A DNA stretch of 62,467 bases, from the NCBI GenBank assembly GCA_013178375.1, contig JABLXQ010000067.1, forward strand, positions 1-62,467, written 5' to 3'. Position 1 is the first letter of the stretch; each line of letters opens with the position of its first letter. A program made the translations under genes and the position numbers. Shown one piece after another: positions 26,056 to 35,248 of this stretch. The stretch comes from Gammaproteobacteria bacterium (lineage in GTDB: Bacteria > Pseudomonadota > Gammaproteobacteria > Pseudomonadales > Ketobacteraceae). The notes beneath the pieces are model-generated. The model saw only the letters and a list, made by a program, of their open reading frames with translations. It did not search any database and was not told the origin of the DNA.

Positions 26056-29000
26056 ATGCCGCTCATAAATCGTCTTAACAAAGCCGGGCTGTTCGGAGCG
26101 ACCTATACGGAGTATCTGGTCATTCTGATTTCAATTGCCTCAGCCGCAGCTGGCGCTTATCGGGTATTTGGAGATGATCTCCGCGTGACGGCCAGCAAAG
26201 AAGCAATGGAAGTCGCCGGTATCAACGCGCCTTTAAGCACTCCGGTCCCAGGTGGGGGCGTTATCGGTAACGGTGACAACGAGGATGATTCCGAAACCGG
26301 AACCGACGGCAACCCCGGCACAGGTGACAACCTCGACCCGGGAACAGGCAATGATGGAGATCCCGGAGAAGGCAGCAATCTCCAGCCTGGCACGGGAAAT
26401 ACCGGCACTGACGGCAACACTACGGGTGGCACGACAGGTAATCCCGGCAGCGGCATTCCCAACGTTGGGGGCGATCCACTGGACCCAAATAATGGCGGTG
26501 GCGGCATGTGCACAGCACCCGGAGCCAATGCACCAACTTTCAGCCTCGCCGGCAACCCCATCAATTTGGCCAACGGCAACAAATTTCAATCCGAAACCGA
26601 CTTTATGGGGTGGGGGCCGTTTCCTCTGTCCTTCGTCCGCAGCTACAACAGCTTCCAGGCAAAATGGACCAGCTCCCTGGGGCACGGATGGCGTCACAAT
26701 TATTCAGCCCAGATTGAACGCATTGATGACAACACCGTCAAGGTTATCCGCAGTGACGGAACCGTGCACCGGTTCCACCGGCAGGAAGAAAAATGGAGCC
26801 CGGAAAACGGCGTAGTCGATGGACTGGTTGCTACCTATCACAAGAGTAACCTGACCGGTTGGCGCTATCGCACTGGCACCGGCACGGAAGAAACATACTC
26901 GGCGACAGGTCAGCTCTTGCAAATCCAGGATATGTCCGGGGCACAGCAGCGACTTGCATATGATGAGCAAGGGCGCCTGATCAGAGTCGAGGACAACCTC
27001 GGTAATGCACTTTCGCTGGAGTACCAGGGCCCGCGGCTCTCTCACATCATTACGCCAAGCGGGGAGCGCATCAGCTACGAATACGACGGCACGCGATTCG
27101 AAAACCTGCAGCACGTCAGTCACGGCAAGGCCAGTCTGCTCAGCCGGGCCAAATCGCTATTCTTATCCGATCCCGCCATCACCTATCACTACGAGGATCG
27201 CAACTTTCCTTCGCACCTGACCGGCATGACCGACGAATCCGGCTTGCGCTATGCCACCTGGCGCTACGACCTGCTGGGCCGAGCGATCTCAACCGAGCAT
27301 GGGAACGGCATCGAGAAACTCACCATCAATTACATGACCGGGAATCGTACTCAAGTAACCAATGCTGCCGGGCAGGTAGCGCTTTATACCTTCACCACGC
27401 AGAACGGCGTCAAGCGATTGCAGTCCATAGACGGAGAGCCAAACCGCTATTGCCCTGAAACCCAACAACGCCACATCTATGATGAAAACGGATTTCTCTG
27501 GGTGGCCATCAACGCTGAAGGCTATGCCACCGTCACCCATCGCAATGAAAGGGGATTGATTGTCGAGGAGCTGCAAGGTGTGCGCTGGCAGGACAACAAA
27601 CCGGTACTGCTGCCCGAGAGCCGGCGCCAGACTACCCAATGGCACCCCGAACTGGCGTTGATGAAGGAGCGCACCCGTTACAGCCTGTCTTCCACTAAAA
27701 CATGGTCCGAACTGAACCGGGAAACCTGGACTCACGACAACCGGGGCCGGATACGCGAACGCACCCTAACCAACCTGACACGCCAGACTCAACCCTATGC
27801 CAACCAGGGCGTGTCACGCACTTGGCATTTTTCCTACGTGAATGCAGCCGACCCCAGCCTACCGCCCGCTCAGGTGCAGATCGACGGCCCGCGCCCACGC
27901 AACGCTCGGGGTGAGGACGACGTAACGACCGTCACCTACGACAATCAGGGGCGCCCCACCCAAATTCGTAATGCGCTGGGGCATACCGTCTCCTTTGAAG
28001 ACTATGGCCCGCATGGGATGCCGGAGCGTCTGGTGGATGCCAACGGCATCTCGTCCCGCCTCTATTACAACCCGCGTGGCTGGCTAACTCGCATTGAACA
28101 CGATGCGGAGCATTCCAGTTATCAATACCAGCTGGACTACTATCCCAACGGCTTGCTCCGCCAGATCGATCCGGGTGATGGCAGCAGCCTGACCCTGGAA
28201 TACAACAGTGGCCGCCAGTTGTTGAGCGTCACCGATGCCGAAGGCCAGCGTATTCTGTTGAACCCGCATCCGGTCAGCGGCGAATGGACGGAGCTGGCGA
28301 TCGAGGACGCCAAGGGCAACGCGGTGCTTACACAGCAGCGGGTACTCGATCCGCTGGGTCGGCTGTCAGAACTACTGGGCAACGCCAGCCAGCACAGCCG
28401 CATCCAGTATGATCGCGTCGGCAACCCTGTGCAGATCCAACAATTTGGCGACATGAACCAAATCCTGGCCACTCTGCAACAATTCAACGCTCACAACCAA
28501 TTGGTATCAGTACTGGACGCTGCTCAGGGCGAAACCGGTTTCCAGTACAACGGCAACGGTCAGGTCACAGAAGTGCGCGCAGCCAACGGCGCCGTTACCC
28601 GTTACACCTACGATGGCCTGGGCCAATTGCTGCAACAACAAAGTCCGGATACTGGCACCTCAATCTTCCGCTATGACGAAGCCGGCAATCGCGTCAGCAA
28701 TGGCAGCGCCCTGGCGAACACCAAGGAAGCCATCTTCGAGTACGACATGCTGAATCGCCTGGTGCGCATCATGCCAGGTGACGCCAAGGAAGCCATCGAA
28801 TATCGGTACGATCAAACTGGAGAGGAGCATGGCCATGGCATCGGGCGCCTTACCAGCATCATTGAACCGGAGAGCCAGATACAGTATCGCTTCAACGCCA
28901 TGGGCCTGATTGAAGAAGACCGTCGCATCATTCGAATCGACGGAGCGGAATACCGTCTACACAGCCAATACCAATATACCCCGACCGGCCAGGTCAGCTC

Positions 29001-31371
29001 GATCACTTATCCCAATGGACAGACGATTGGGTATCAGCACCAACACGGCCAGATTCAGAGTATCGACCTGCTGCCACAGACCGACAGTCAGTTCACCAAG
29101 CTGGTGAGCGATATTCACTACCTGCCGTTTGGCACCGCCAAACAATGGCAGCTGGGTAACGGCTTGCAGACGCGCTACCACCATGATCTGGATGGCCGCA
29201 TAGACAGTATCGAACTCGGCCGCGACGCAGACAGCACTCCGTTATGGCAGCAGCGTTATGAATACGACGCCTATAACAACGTCACCCAACTGCGAAATCC
29301 TGTACAAGCCCAGGAACAACGTTTTGCCTACGACAGCCTGCAACGCCTGGTGCAAGACACAGGCAATTATGGCCGGCACGATTACACCTACGATCCCGCC
29401 GGCAACCGTCTGACTCATATCGAGCAGCAGCCGCACCTGCAGGAACCCGTTACCACCGGCTACCGCTATGCAACTGCCACCAACCGCCTGACCCAGTGGG
29501 GCGACAACCAGGTAACGCAGGACTGGCAGGGCAACCAGCGGGAACTCACCAGCCCGGAACGGCGTCAACGTTTTGATTACAATCGCCAGAATCGCCCGAC
29601 CGATTATTGGGACAACGGCCAGCGTAAGGCGCGCTACGGGTACAACGTACTGGGCCAAAGACTTTACAAGATTCGCTTTGACAACGCAGGCAACCGCCAG
29701 CTGACCCTGTTTCACTACGATCCCACGGGTCAGCTGTTGACACAGGTTGACTGGCCAACGGAAAGCGGCAAGTCTGCCGCCCCGGCTTACCAGAATCTGG
29801 TGTGGCTGCAAAAGCGTCCAGTAGCTGTGCTCACCCCCGACAGTCAGGCGCCCATCGCTTATATACAGACCGACCACCTACAAGCCCCACGGCTGATCAC
29901 CGATGCCAACCAGCGTATCATCTGGCAATGGCGCAGCGATGCGTTTGGCGTGGGAATGGCGGATGCAGACCCGGATCAGGATGGGCAAGTATTCGAATTC
30001 AATCTGCGGTTCCCAGGGCAATACTTTGATGAGGAGTCGAGACTCTTTTACAACTACCACCGCCATTACAACCCCGAGATTGGTCGTTACACGCAAGCCG
30101 ACCCGATCGGCTTGCTGGGTGGGGTGAATACGTTTGGCTATGTTCGCGCAAACCCCGCGAACAGTATCGACCGGTTCGGACTCTACGACACCATGGTCCA
30201 CTACTTTATGACGTATACGCTGGCAGTAGCTGCGGGGTTACCACCTGAAACAGCGTATATGATTGCCCAGGCAACGCAGTATATCGATAACAATTCGGAT
30301 ACCGCGCCAATGTACCCATGGCTTGGCGAGTACGGCCCGCCGCAGAGTGATGCATTGAATTACTACCATTTCACTCTCGACTATGGCAACCAGTATCATG
30401 GGGACAAGTCTGAAACTCTGATGACACGATTTATTGATCCTTCATCCACTCAACTCACACGGCTATCGAGCGCAGCCGATGCTCAACAGCTGCAAAGCAA
30501 ATGGGACGCAGCCTTCGGCCAATCCTGTTCCGATCCTGTCGCGATCGGAAGCACTCGTTACCAGCTATACGGAGAGTACCTGCATGCATTTGAGGATACC
30601 TTTGCCCATCGTGATACCAACAACAACCCGTATGACGTTTGGAACTTGACAGAGAATGATCCGGCAGGGATTGCGGGACACGGCGGCGCCGGTCACAGTC
30701 CGGATCACTCATATAATCATGTAGTAACTGTCGGCACATGCAGATCATCGTCTGGCGTAGCCCTGAGTGCACCCACCAAGGAAGCCTGCGATACACTCGG
30801 AGCGCTCGGCAGCCCAACTACCTGGACCGAACGCGTTACCGAAGTGTGGCAGTATAACGAGCTACGTACTCTGGAAATGGAAAAAGAGGTTTTCGAGAAG
30901 ATTAAGCAGGATTTCAGCGCTGAAATAAGCCAACATGGCGGCAAACAGGCGTCTTGGGCTGAACTGGCGGGAACAGGGTCGGCACGAATTGGACTAGATC
31001 AGCCCCCTGGCTTTCCAGCAGGCATGCTGCAGAAATTTAATAGCACCAATGAAGAAGCACACAAAGATGGTGCCGAGGCGGGGATAACGGCCAAACTGAA
31101 AATTTTGCAAGACTGGCTGCTAAAGAATGGATTTGAAGCGGCTGCCACCCGGCAATTGAATATTACAGTTACTGCACCAGATGAAAATGGACAGCCCAAA
31201 GCAACGCCAATAACCGTGGACCCTTGGGCCTGGTCAACAAAGGTTAGAATTGCGGACAAAAACACGGAAGCGGGCCATTACGGATTGGCAAATAGCCCAA
31301 CAGTCCGAAACGCGACGCTCCAATGGCTCAATGCCAATGACCCCGACTATACAACCCTGATTTTGCCCTGA
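26056..31371 (+). CDS. RHS-repeat protein with N-terminal Flp-prepilin-like signal and C-terminal putative phospholipase-type toxin domain
   Basis: 1771 residues from ATG 26056 (AGGGGA about nine bases upstream; a TTG at 26038 is possible). Residues 1-60: basic leader ending LFG, then ATYTEYLVILISIASAAAG with Glu at mature +5 and Tyr at +6, then AYRVFGDDLR and KEAMEVAG. This matches the Flp pilin of the adjacent Tad locus almost segment by segment. Residues about 65-155 are a Gly/Asp/Thr/Pro linker. From about 165 comes a DUF6531-like start (INLANGNKFQSETDFMGWGP), followed by many YD/RHS repeats and the terminal RHS core (YNPEIGRYTQADPIGLLGG, then NSIDRFGLYD near 1370-1378). Residues 1379-1771 are a variable toxin-type domain with H1382, D1411, H1438, H1510-x3-D1514-x3-H1518 and H1547, in the order of zinc phospholipase C ligands. 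There is no PAAR, no VgrG and no T6SS gene nearby. Delivery by the Tad apparatus is inference. Confidence 0.88.
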   Translation: MPLINRLNKAGLFGATYTEYLVILISIASAAAGAYRVFGDDLRVTASKEAMEVAGINAPLSTPVPGGGVIGNGDNEDDSETGTDGNPGTGDNLDPGTGNDGDPGEGSNLQPGTGNTGTDGNTTGGTTGNPGSGIPNVGGDPLDPNNGGGGMCTAPGANAPTFSLAGNPINLANGNKFQSETDFMGWGPFPLSFVRSYNSFQAKWTSSLGHGWRHNYSAQIERIDDNTVKVIRSDGTVHRFHRQEEKWSPENGVVDGLVATYHKSNLTGWRYRTGTGTEETYSATGQLLQIQDMSGAQQRLAYDEQGRLIRVEDNLGNALSLEYQGPRLSHIITPSGERISYEYDGTRFENLQHVSHGKASLLSRAKSLFLSDPAITYHYEDRNFPSHLTGMTDESGLRYATWRYDLLGRAISTEHGNGIEKLTINYMTGNRTQVTNAAGQVALYTFTTQNGVKRLQSIDGEPNRYCPETQQRHIYDENGFLWVAINAEGYATVTHRNERGLIVEELQGVRWQDNKPVLLPESRRQTTQWHPELALMKERTRYSLSSTKTWSELNRETWTHDNRGRIRERTLTNLTRQTQPYANQGVSRTWHFSYVNAADPSLPPAQVQIDGPRPRNARGEDDVTTVTYDNQGRPTQIRNALGHTVSFEDYGPHGMPERLVDANGISSRLYYNPRGWLTRIEHDAEHSSYQYQLDYYPNGLLRQIDPGDGSSLTLEYNSGRQLLSVTDAEGQRILLNPHPVSGEWTELAIEDAKGNAVLTQQRVLDPLGRLSELLGNASQHSRIQYDRVGNPVQIQQFGDMNQILATLQQFNAHNQLVSVLDAAQGETGFQYNGNGQVTEVRAANGAVTRYTYDGLGQLLQQQSPDTGTSIFRYDEAGNRVSNGSALANTKEAIFEYDMLNRLVRIMPGDAKEAIEYRYDQTGEEHGHGIGRLTSIIEPESQIQYRFNAMGLIEEDRRIIRIDGAEYRLHSQYQYTPTGQVSSITYPNGQTIGYQHQHGQIQSIDLLPQTDSQFTKLVSDIHYLPFGTAKQWQLGNGLQTRYHHDLDGRIDSIELGRDADSTPLWQQRYEYDAYNNVTQLRNPVQAQEQRFAYDSLQRLVQDTGNYGRHDYTYDPAGNRLTHIEQQPHLQEPVTTGYRYATATNRLTQWGDNQVTQDWQGNQRELTSPERRQRFDYNRQNRPTDYWDNGQRKARYGYNVLGQRLYKIRFDNAGNRQLTLFHYDPTGQLLTQVDWPTESGKSAAPAYQNLVWLQKRPVAVLTPDSQAPIAYIQTDHLQAPRLITDANQRIIWQWRSDAFGVGMADADPDQDGQVFEFNLRFPGQYFDEESRLFYNYHRHYNPEIGRYTQADPIGLLGGVNTFGYVRANPANSIDRFGLYDTMVHYFMTYTLAVAAGLPPETAYMIAQATQYIDNNSDTAPMYPWLGEYGPPQSDALNYYHFTLDYGNQYHGDKSETLMTRFIDPSSTQLTRLSSAADAQQLQSKWDAAFGQSCSDPVAIGSTRYQLYGEYLHAFEDTFAHRDTNNNPYDVWNLTENDPAGIAGHGGAGHSPDHSYNHVVTVGTCRSSSGVALSAPTKEACDTLGALGSPTTWTERVTEVWQYNELRTLEMEKEVFEKIKQDFSAEISQHGGKQASWAELAGTGSARIGLDQPPGFPAGMLQKFNSTNEEAHKDGAEAGITAKLKILQDWLLKNGFEAAATRQLNITVTAPDENGQPKATPITVDPWAWSTKVRIADKNTEAGHYGLANSPTVRNATLQWLNANDPDYTTLILP

Positions 31372-31387
31372 TAGGAGAATCTGGCGC

Positions 31388-32284
31388 ATGCCAAACACTA
31401 TAAAACGCCTAATCGCCCTGACAGCTACAATGCTCTTGTGCGGCTGTGCCGGGCCGTTTTCCCAGATGGAACTCGCCGGCCAGGTGGTGGATATCACCAC
31501 TGGCCAGCCCGTGCCGGATGTCTATGTCTCCATTTTCCAAAGCGGACTGCATCCGTTGCGTGATTTAGCCCATATGCCAAGAGGAGGCATAGGCATTGGC
31601 TGGGGCATGGTCAAAACAGACAACGAAGGAAAATTCCGCTTTGAAACACCTTGGCGTACCAGCACTTTAACCAATCGGCACGCCAACATTCACTGGTATC
31701 ACCCCTGTTATCGCTCACCCACTAACCCTTCAACCGATTACAGCTATCTTATCGTTTACGAATCAACCGTGAACGCGCCCGCCCAACATAGCACCCGAGT
31801 ACTTTATGGTTCCAAGCAGAACAATCTGATTCTGAAAATATGGCCTGAGTCCAAAGGGTTGGAATATAACGATGGCGCCGAATATGACCCCGAATATGCG
31901 TCGCGCGAAGGGCTTAAGCTGACCGGCAGGGGGTACTACCTGGACAAAGTGGGCATAGCATTTGACCAGCATCTGGAAGAAGGCTGGCCTGACCTGAAAG
32001 TGGCATGGGCCACCTTCTGGCTTGACTATGAATTCAGCCATGAACTGGATAAAAAGTACTACTTCAAGGACCCTTACACGCAACCAACCGACCCCATTCC
32101 AGCATCCGAACCACGCAGCCCTTTCGACTGCAACAAACCCATAGCCCCCCAACTACCGGCGGCGATGGAGAAATCAAAAAGAGCTGACATACAGCAACAT
32201 AAAGCGAGCGTACTGGAAGCATTAAAAATGCTGGAATCAGATGCAGCGTCAAAGGAAAGCAACAACGAAAGGAACTCTCCATGA
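31388..32284 (+). CDS. Lipoprotein downstream of the RHS toxin, candidate immunity protein
   Basis: 298 residues. Signal peptide with lipobox LLCGC and lipidation cysteine 20. Residues 28-85 resemble a carboxypeptidase-regulatory/transthyretin-like beta domain (LAGQVVDITTGQPVPDVYVS, then GMVKTDNEGKFRFETPW). The rest, with FDQHLEEGWPDLKVAWATFW, is unassigned. ATG 31388 has AGGAG ten bases upstream and follows the RHS stop by 16 bases, so it is cotranscribed. An exported partner directly behind an RHS C-terminal domain fits an immunity protein for a toxin acting on membrane or periplasm; no direct evidence shows binding. Confidence 0.72.
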   Translation: MPNTIKRLIALTATMLLCGCAGPFSQMELAGQVVDITTGQPVPDVYVSIFQSGLHPLRDLAHMPRGGIGIGWGMVKTDNEGKFRFETPWRTSTLTNRHANIHWYHPCYRSPTNPSTDYSYLIVYESTVNAPAQHSTRVLYGSKQNNLILKIWPESKGLEYNDGAEYDPEYASREGLKLTGRGYYLDKVGIAFDQHLEEGWPDLKVAWATFWLDYEFSHELDKKYYFKDPYTQPTDPIPASEPRSPFDCNKPIAPQLPAAMEKSKRADIQQHKASVLEALKMLESDAASKESNNERNSP

Positions 32285-32778
32285 AAATTCTGACACTTAT
32301 TTTTGCACTATTGCTTCCGACGCTGAGCTGGGCCGCCACCCTGCATTTCGACTGGCCTCCAGGCTGGCAGCTACGCGAACCTGTGCGCAACGACGGATTG
32401 CTTCTAGTGGAAGGACGCCTGCCAGATGCTAAAGGCAACGCGCTGCAGTCTCTCAAGATAACGGCATTGCGCCTGGAAAAAGACAAACAAAGCAGCCAGC
32501 CCCCCGACATTCGCTCACTCGCACAAGGGCTGCTGGATAAAATGAAAGTGTCAGCAAAAGAATCCAACCCACAACTAACACCCATTGAGGGAAAAAATGG
32601 CTATTACTTCCAACTTACGGATGCAAAACCTAAAGCCGGCGAATTCAACCGAATGATGGCTGGCGTAATACTGCAGAAGGACTATCTGCTCAATTTCACC
32701 CTGCTTAACAATTCAATGGAAGATAAGAATACGCAAGCGATCGCAAAGGCAATTGCAACCGTCTCGGTTGAGGAATGA
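32281..32778 (+). CDS. Exported protein, second gene after the RHS toxin, candidate immunity or accessory protein
   Basis: 165 residues. Sec signal peptide MKILTLIFALLLPTLSWA with cleavage after residue 18, so periplasmic. The mature part is alpha/beta (LHFDWPPGWQLREPV, then GYYFQLTDAKPK and VILQKDYLLNFTLL); no family recognised. The start overlaps the stop of the lipoprotein gene by four bases (ATGA), so they are translationally coupled. It is the last gene of the RHS operon and converges with the pyruvate-kinase-like gene. Confidence 0.72.
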   Translation: MKILTLIFALLLPTLSWAATLHFDWPPGWQLREPVRNDGLLLVEGRLPDAKGNALQSLKITALRLEKDKQSSQPPDIRSLAQGLLDKMKVSAKESNPQLTPIEGKNGYYFQLTDAKPKAGEFNRMMAGVILQKDYLLNFTLLNNSMEDKNTQAIAKAIATVSVEE

Positions 32779-32820
32779 CACAAAGTTGAGTTGATCGGAC
32801 AACGCCTGCGACCTCGCGCC

Positions 32821-34713
32821 TCAATACTCCGCCGACTCCATCCTCTGCGTATGCGCCAGCTGCAGTTCCCGCAACATCGAACTTTTCTTCGCCTGATGCG
32901 CCTGCATGCGGCTCAGAATATCGTCCAGCACGCGCACCGCACTCAGCATGTGCGGGCCCTTGTTGAGCATCACGCATTCAGCGCGATGCCCCATCGCAGC
33001 GTCGGTAATTTCCGCCCGCGACGGCAGGCCTTCCCGCGCCAGGGTTTCCAGTACCTGGGTGGCCCAGATCACCGGCACATGGGCGGCTTCGCAGATCCAG
33101 AGAATTTCCTCCTGCACTTCCGCCAGCCGTTCAAAACCGCATTCCACCGCCAGATCACCGCGCGCAATCATTACGCCGCAGGTGGGCCAACGCATGGCGG
33201 TAAGCAGCATGTCCGGCAGATTTTCAAATCCGCGCCGGGTTTCGATTTTCAGCACAACGGCAGGACGGCGGCTGCCCTGCTGTTCCAGCTGATGCAACAG
33301 CGCCGCCACATCGTGGGCATGATTGGCGAACGACAGCTGCACCAGATCCGCATGCTGCGCCACGAACGCCAGATCGGCGCAGTCCTTGGCTGTTAGCGCA
33401 GGAAGGTCAAGATCGCTGTCCGGCAGGTTGATGCCTTTGTCTGCGCGCAAACGCGCACCGCCCGGCCGGGTGCGGGAGATGCGCACCAGTACGCGCTCCG
33501 CTTCCACCTTTTCGATCAGCCCGCCAATCTTGCCGTCATCAAACACAATGGATTCGCCGGCGCGCACGCGTTCGAACACGCCAGGCAACGAACAGCCGAT
33601 AGTGGCAGGCGTCAGCACGTTACCGGAGGAATCAAAAATTGCAGCACGCCCTGGCTGTTGATCGCGGGTGAGAATCAGCAGATCGCCGGCTGCCAGTTCC
33701 AGGTGATTTTCCCGGGGCGGCAGATCCGGTATCCGCACGACACGGGCATCTGCCGGCACCGCTGGATCCGGAGCAGAAACAGGGGCATGTCGCAGCGCAA
33801 TGCCGGGAATCAGATACGTGGTTTTTTCCAGCGTCGCCCAGCAACCAGTCGTCGTGACATCCGCCACCAGCCACTGGCGACGGGCAGCACGCGCATCCTT
33901 CAGCCGGATGCCATCGCCGGTGCGCAGACGAGCCAGCCACTGCGCCGGCAATGCAAGCGTGGCATCGGCGGGTGCCGGTGGTGAACAGGGAGCCTCGACC
34001 TGCGTCAACCACACCCGCGCCGGGCGCGTCACCCGGCCATACAAGTCCCGCTCGGGACGGATGCGCAGCACGCGCGAGCCTGGCTCCAGCGGCCCGGTGC
34101 GCAGCTTCGGTCCCGCCAGATCCATTGCGACGCGACACGACAAGCCCAGCGCAGCCTCGGCCCGCCGCAGGTTGTCGATCATGGCAGCCCAGGCAGCCGC
34201 GTCATCATGGGCGCAGTTGATACGCATGACATTCATGCCCTGCTTCAGCAGATCGTGCACCAGGCTGTATTCGCTGGCGGCCTCACTCGGCATCGTCACC
34301 ATGATGCGTACCGAGCGTCCGGCGGGCGCCGTACCCAGCAGGTTGTCACTGTGGCGGGTCAGCAACTGGTGGCCCATGGCAAAATCCAGCGGCGATACCG
34401 GCTCGTCTACCGCTATCGTTTGCTGCGCCAGACGCCGCAATACCTGCAGCACCGCATCCACCGTCGGCAGCACGCAGGATTCCGCCCGTCCCAGCGACGA
34501 CAATCCCAACGCCGCCAATTGCAATTGCAGCGGACGCAGATCCTGCCGGCGCAGGGCCAGATAGTGCAGCAGGTTGCGCGCGCTTTCGTGCCAGTCGCCG
34601 TGCACCGATTGCAGCAGAGCGTCAGGCACCGCTTCAGGCGACACCAGTTCCGCCCGTACGGCAGCGAGGGCGTCAAGCACGTGCAACAAAGTGGAATCAG
34701 CGGAAGAGGACAA
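32821..34713 (-). CDS. Pyruvate-kinase-like protein with long N-terminal extension and no C-terminal domain
   Basis: About 630 residues. Residues about 140-610 carry the pyruvate kinase barrel and B domain: RIMVTMPSEAASEYSLVHDL, GMNVMRINCAHDD, VAMDLAGPKLRTGP, FDDGKIGGLIEKV, KGINLPDSDLDLPALT, VVLKIETRRGFENLPDML with the catalytic-type lysine, MIARGDLAVECGFE and PVIWATQVLETLAREGLPSR. The C-terminal allosteric domain is absent and the first 140 residues are a helical extension with no match. Classical pyruvate kinase is about 480 residues with the opposite layout. The start is set at TTG 34713 because AGGAG stands nine bases before it; the frame is open to TTG 34764. Activity on PEP is uncertain. 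Confidence 0.82.
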   Translation of the reverse strand: MSSSADSTLLHVLDALAAVRAELVSPEAVPDALLQSVHGDWHESARNLLHYLALRRQDLRPLQLQLAALGLSSLGRAESCVLPTVDAVLQVLRRLAQQTIAVDEPVSPLDFAMGHQLLTRHSDNLLGTAPAGRSVRIMVTMPSEAASEYSLVHDLLKQGMNVMRINCAHDDAAAWAAMIDNLRRAEAALGLSCRVAMDLAGPKLRTGPLEPGSRVLRIRPERDLYGRVTRPARVWLTQVEAPCSPPAPADATLALPAQWLARLRTGDGIRLKDARAARRQWLVADVTTTGCWATLEKTTYLIPGIALRHAPVSAPDPAVPADARVVRIPDLPPRENHLELAAGDLLILTRDQQPGRAAIFDSSGNVLTPATIGCSLPGVFERVRAGESIVFDDGKIGGLIEKVEAERVLVRISRTRPGGARLRADKGINLPDSDLDLPALTAKDCADLAFVAQHADLVQLSFANHAHDVAALLHQLEQQGSRRPAVVLKIETRRGFENLPDMLLTAMRWPTCGVMIARGDLAVECGFERLAEVQEEILWICEAAHVPVIWATQVLETLAREGLPSRAEITDAAMGHRAECVMLNKGPHMLSAVRVLDDILSRMQAHQAKKSSMLRELQLAHTQRMESAEY

Positions 34714-34849
34714 GGTGTTGTACTCCTGTGCGTTCAGCGCAGCCGACAAGCTCGCCAGGTGCAAACGCGGAATGCTGGTGATGGCAGACCAGACATCGTA
34801 ATACCAGGCTGTGAAACTTGTGTGTCACCGACGGCCAGGACAGGTTCGC

Positions 34850-35224
34850 TCAGCGCGAAGGAACGTGACTGGTGGTGACATCGGCGATCAGTTTGCCGTC
34901 CTCCGTCGTCACCGTGGTGCGCACAATACTGACCGAACGCCCCTTCTTCACGTACACGGCTTTGGCGATGAAGGTACCGCTCTTGCTGTTGCCTGCCAGA
35001 TTGGCATTCAGGTTGATCGCCAGGGGAAAGCCCTGCATGTTTTCCTCGGCTTTCACGCCCGCCAGCACCAGCGCAGTCGCAGTGACATCGGCAAACCAGA
35101 GCGTGGCGCCGGCATGCACGGTGCCAAACGGATTGAGAATGCCGGGCTGCACCGGCATAACCGATGTCACGGCATCCGGAGTTTGTTCAGTAATGGTGAA
35201 TTCGATCTGGCCACTGATTTTCAT
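34850..35224 (-). CDS. PaaI-type hot-dog thioesterase
   Basis: 124 residues with the PaaI/YdiI hot-dog fold: GILNPFGTVHAGATLWFADV contains the usual (N/D)..G..HGG-like active-site loop before the central helix. The rest is alternating beta strands (INLNANLAGNSKSGTFIAKA). These enzymes hydrolyse acyl-CoA thioesters. It is the last gene of the operon that includes the acyl-CoA carboxylase subunits; the gap to the upstream thioesterase gene is 24 bases. Confidence 0.85.
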   Translation of the reverse strand: MKISGQIEFTITEQTPDAVTSVMPVQPGILNPFGTVHAGATLWFADVTATALVLAGVKAEENMQGFPLAINLNANLAGNSKSGTFIAKAVYVKKGRSVSIVRTTVTTEDGKLIADVTTSHVPSR

Positions 35225-35248
35225 GAGCGTATCCTGAGAGAGTATACC

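Noticed and set aside
26250-26530. Short repeated units resembling a CRISPR or satellite array
   Set aside because: They encode the Gly/Asp/Thr/Pro linker of the RHS protein in frame, with irregular unit lengths and no spacers.
28000-29600. Internal similar segments inside the RHS gene as a mobile repeat
   Set aside because: They are YD/RHS repeats of the protein, degenerate at DNA level.
26056-31371. RHS protein as a T6SS effector
   Set aside because: No PAAR, VgrG, Hcp or adaptor (EagR/DUF1795) gene is nearby, and the N-terminus is pilin-like.
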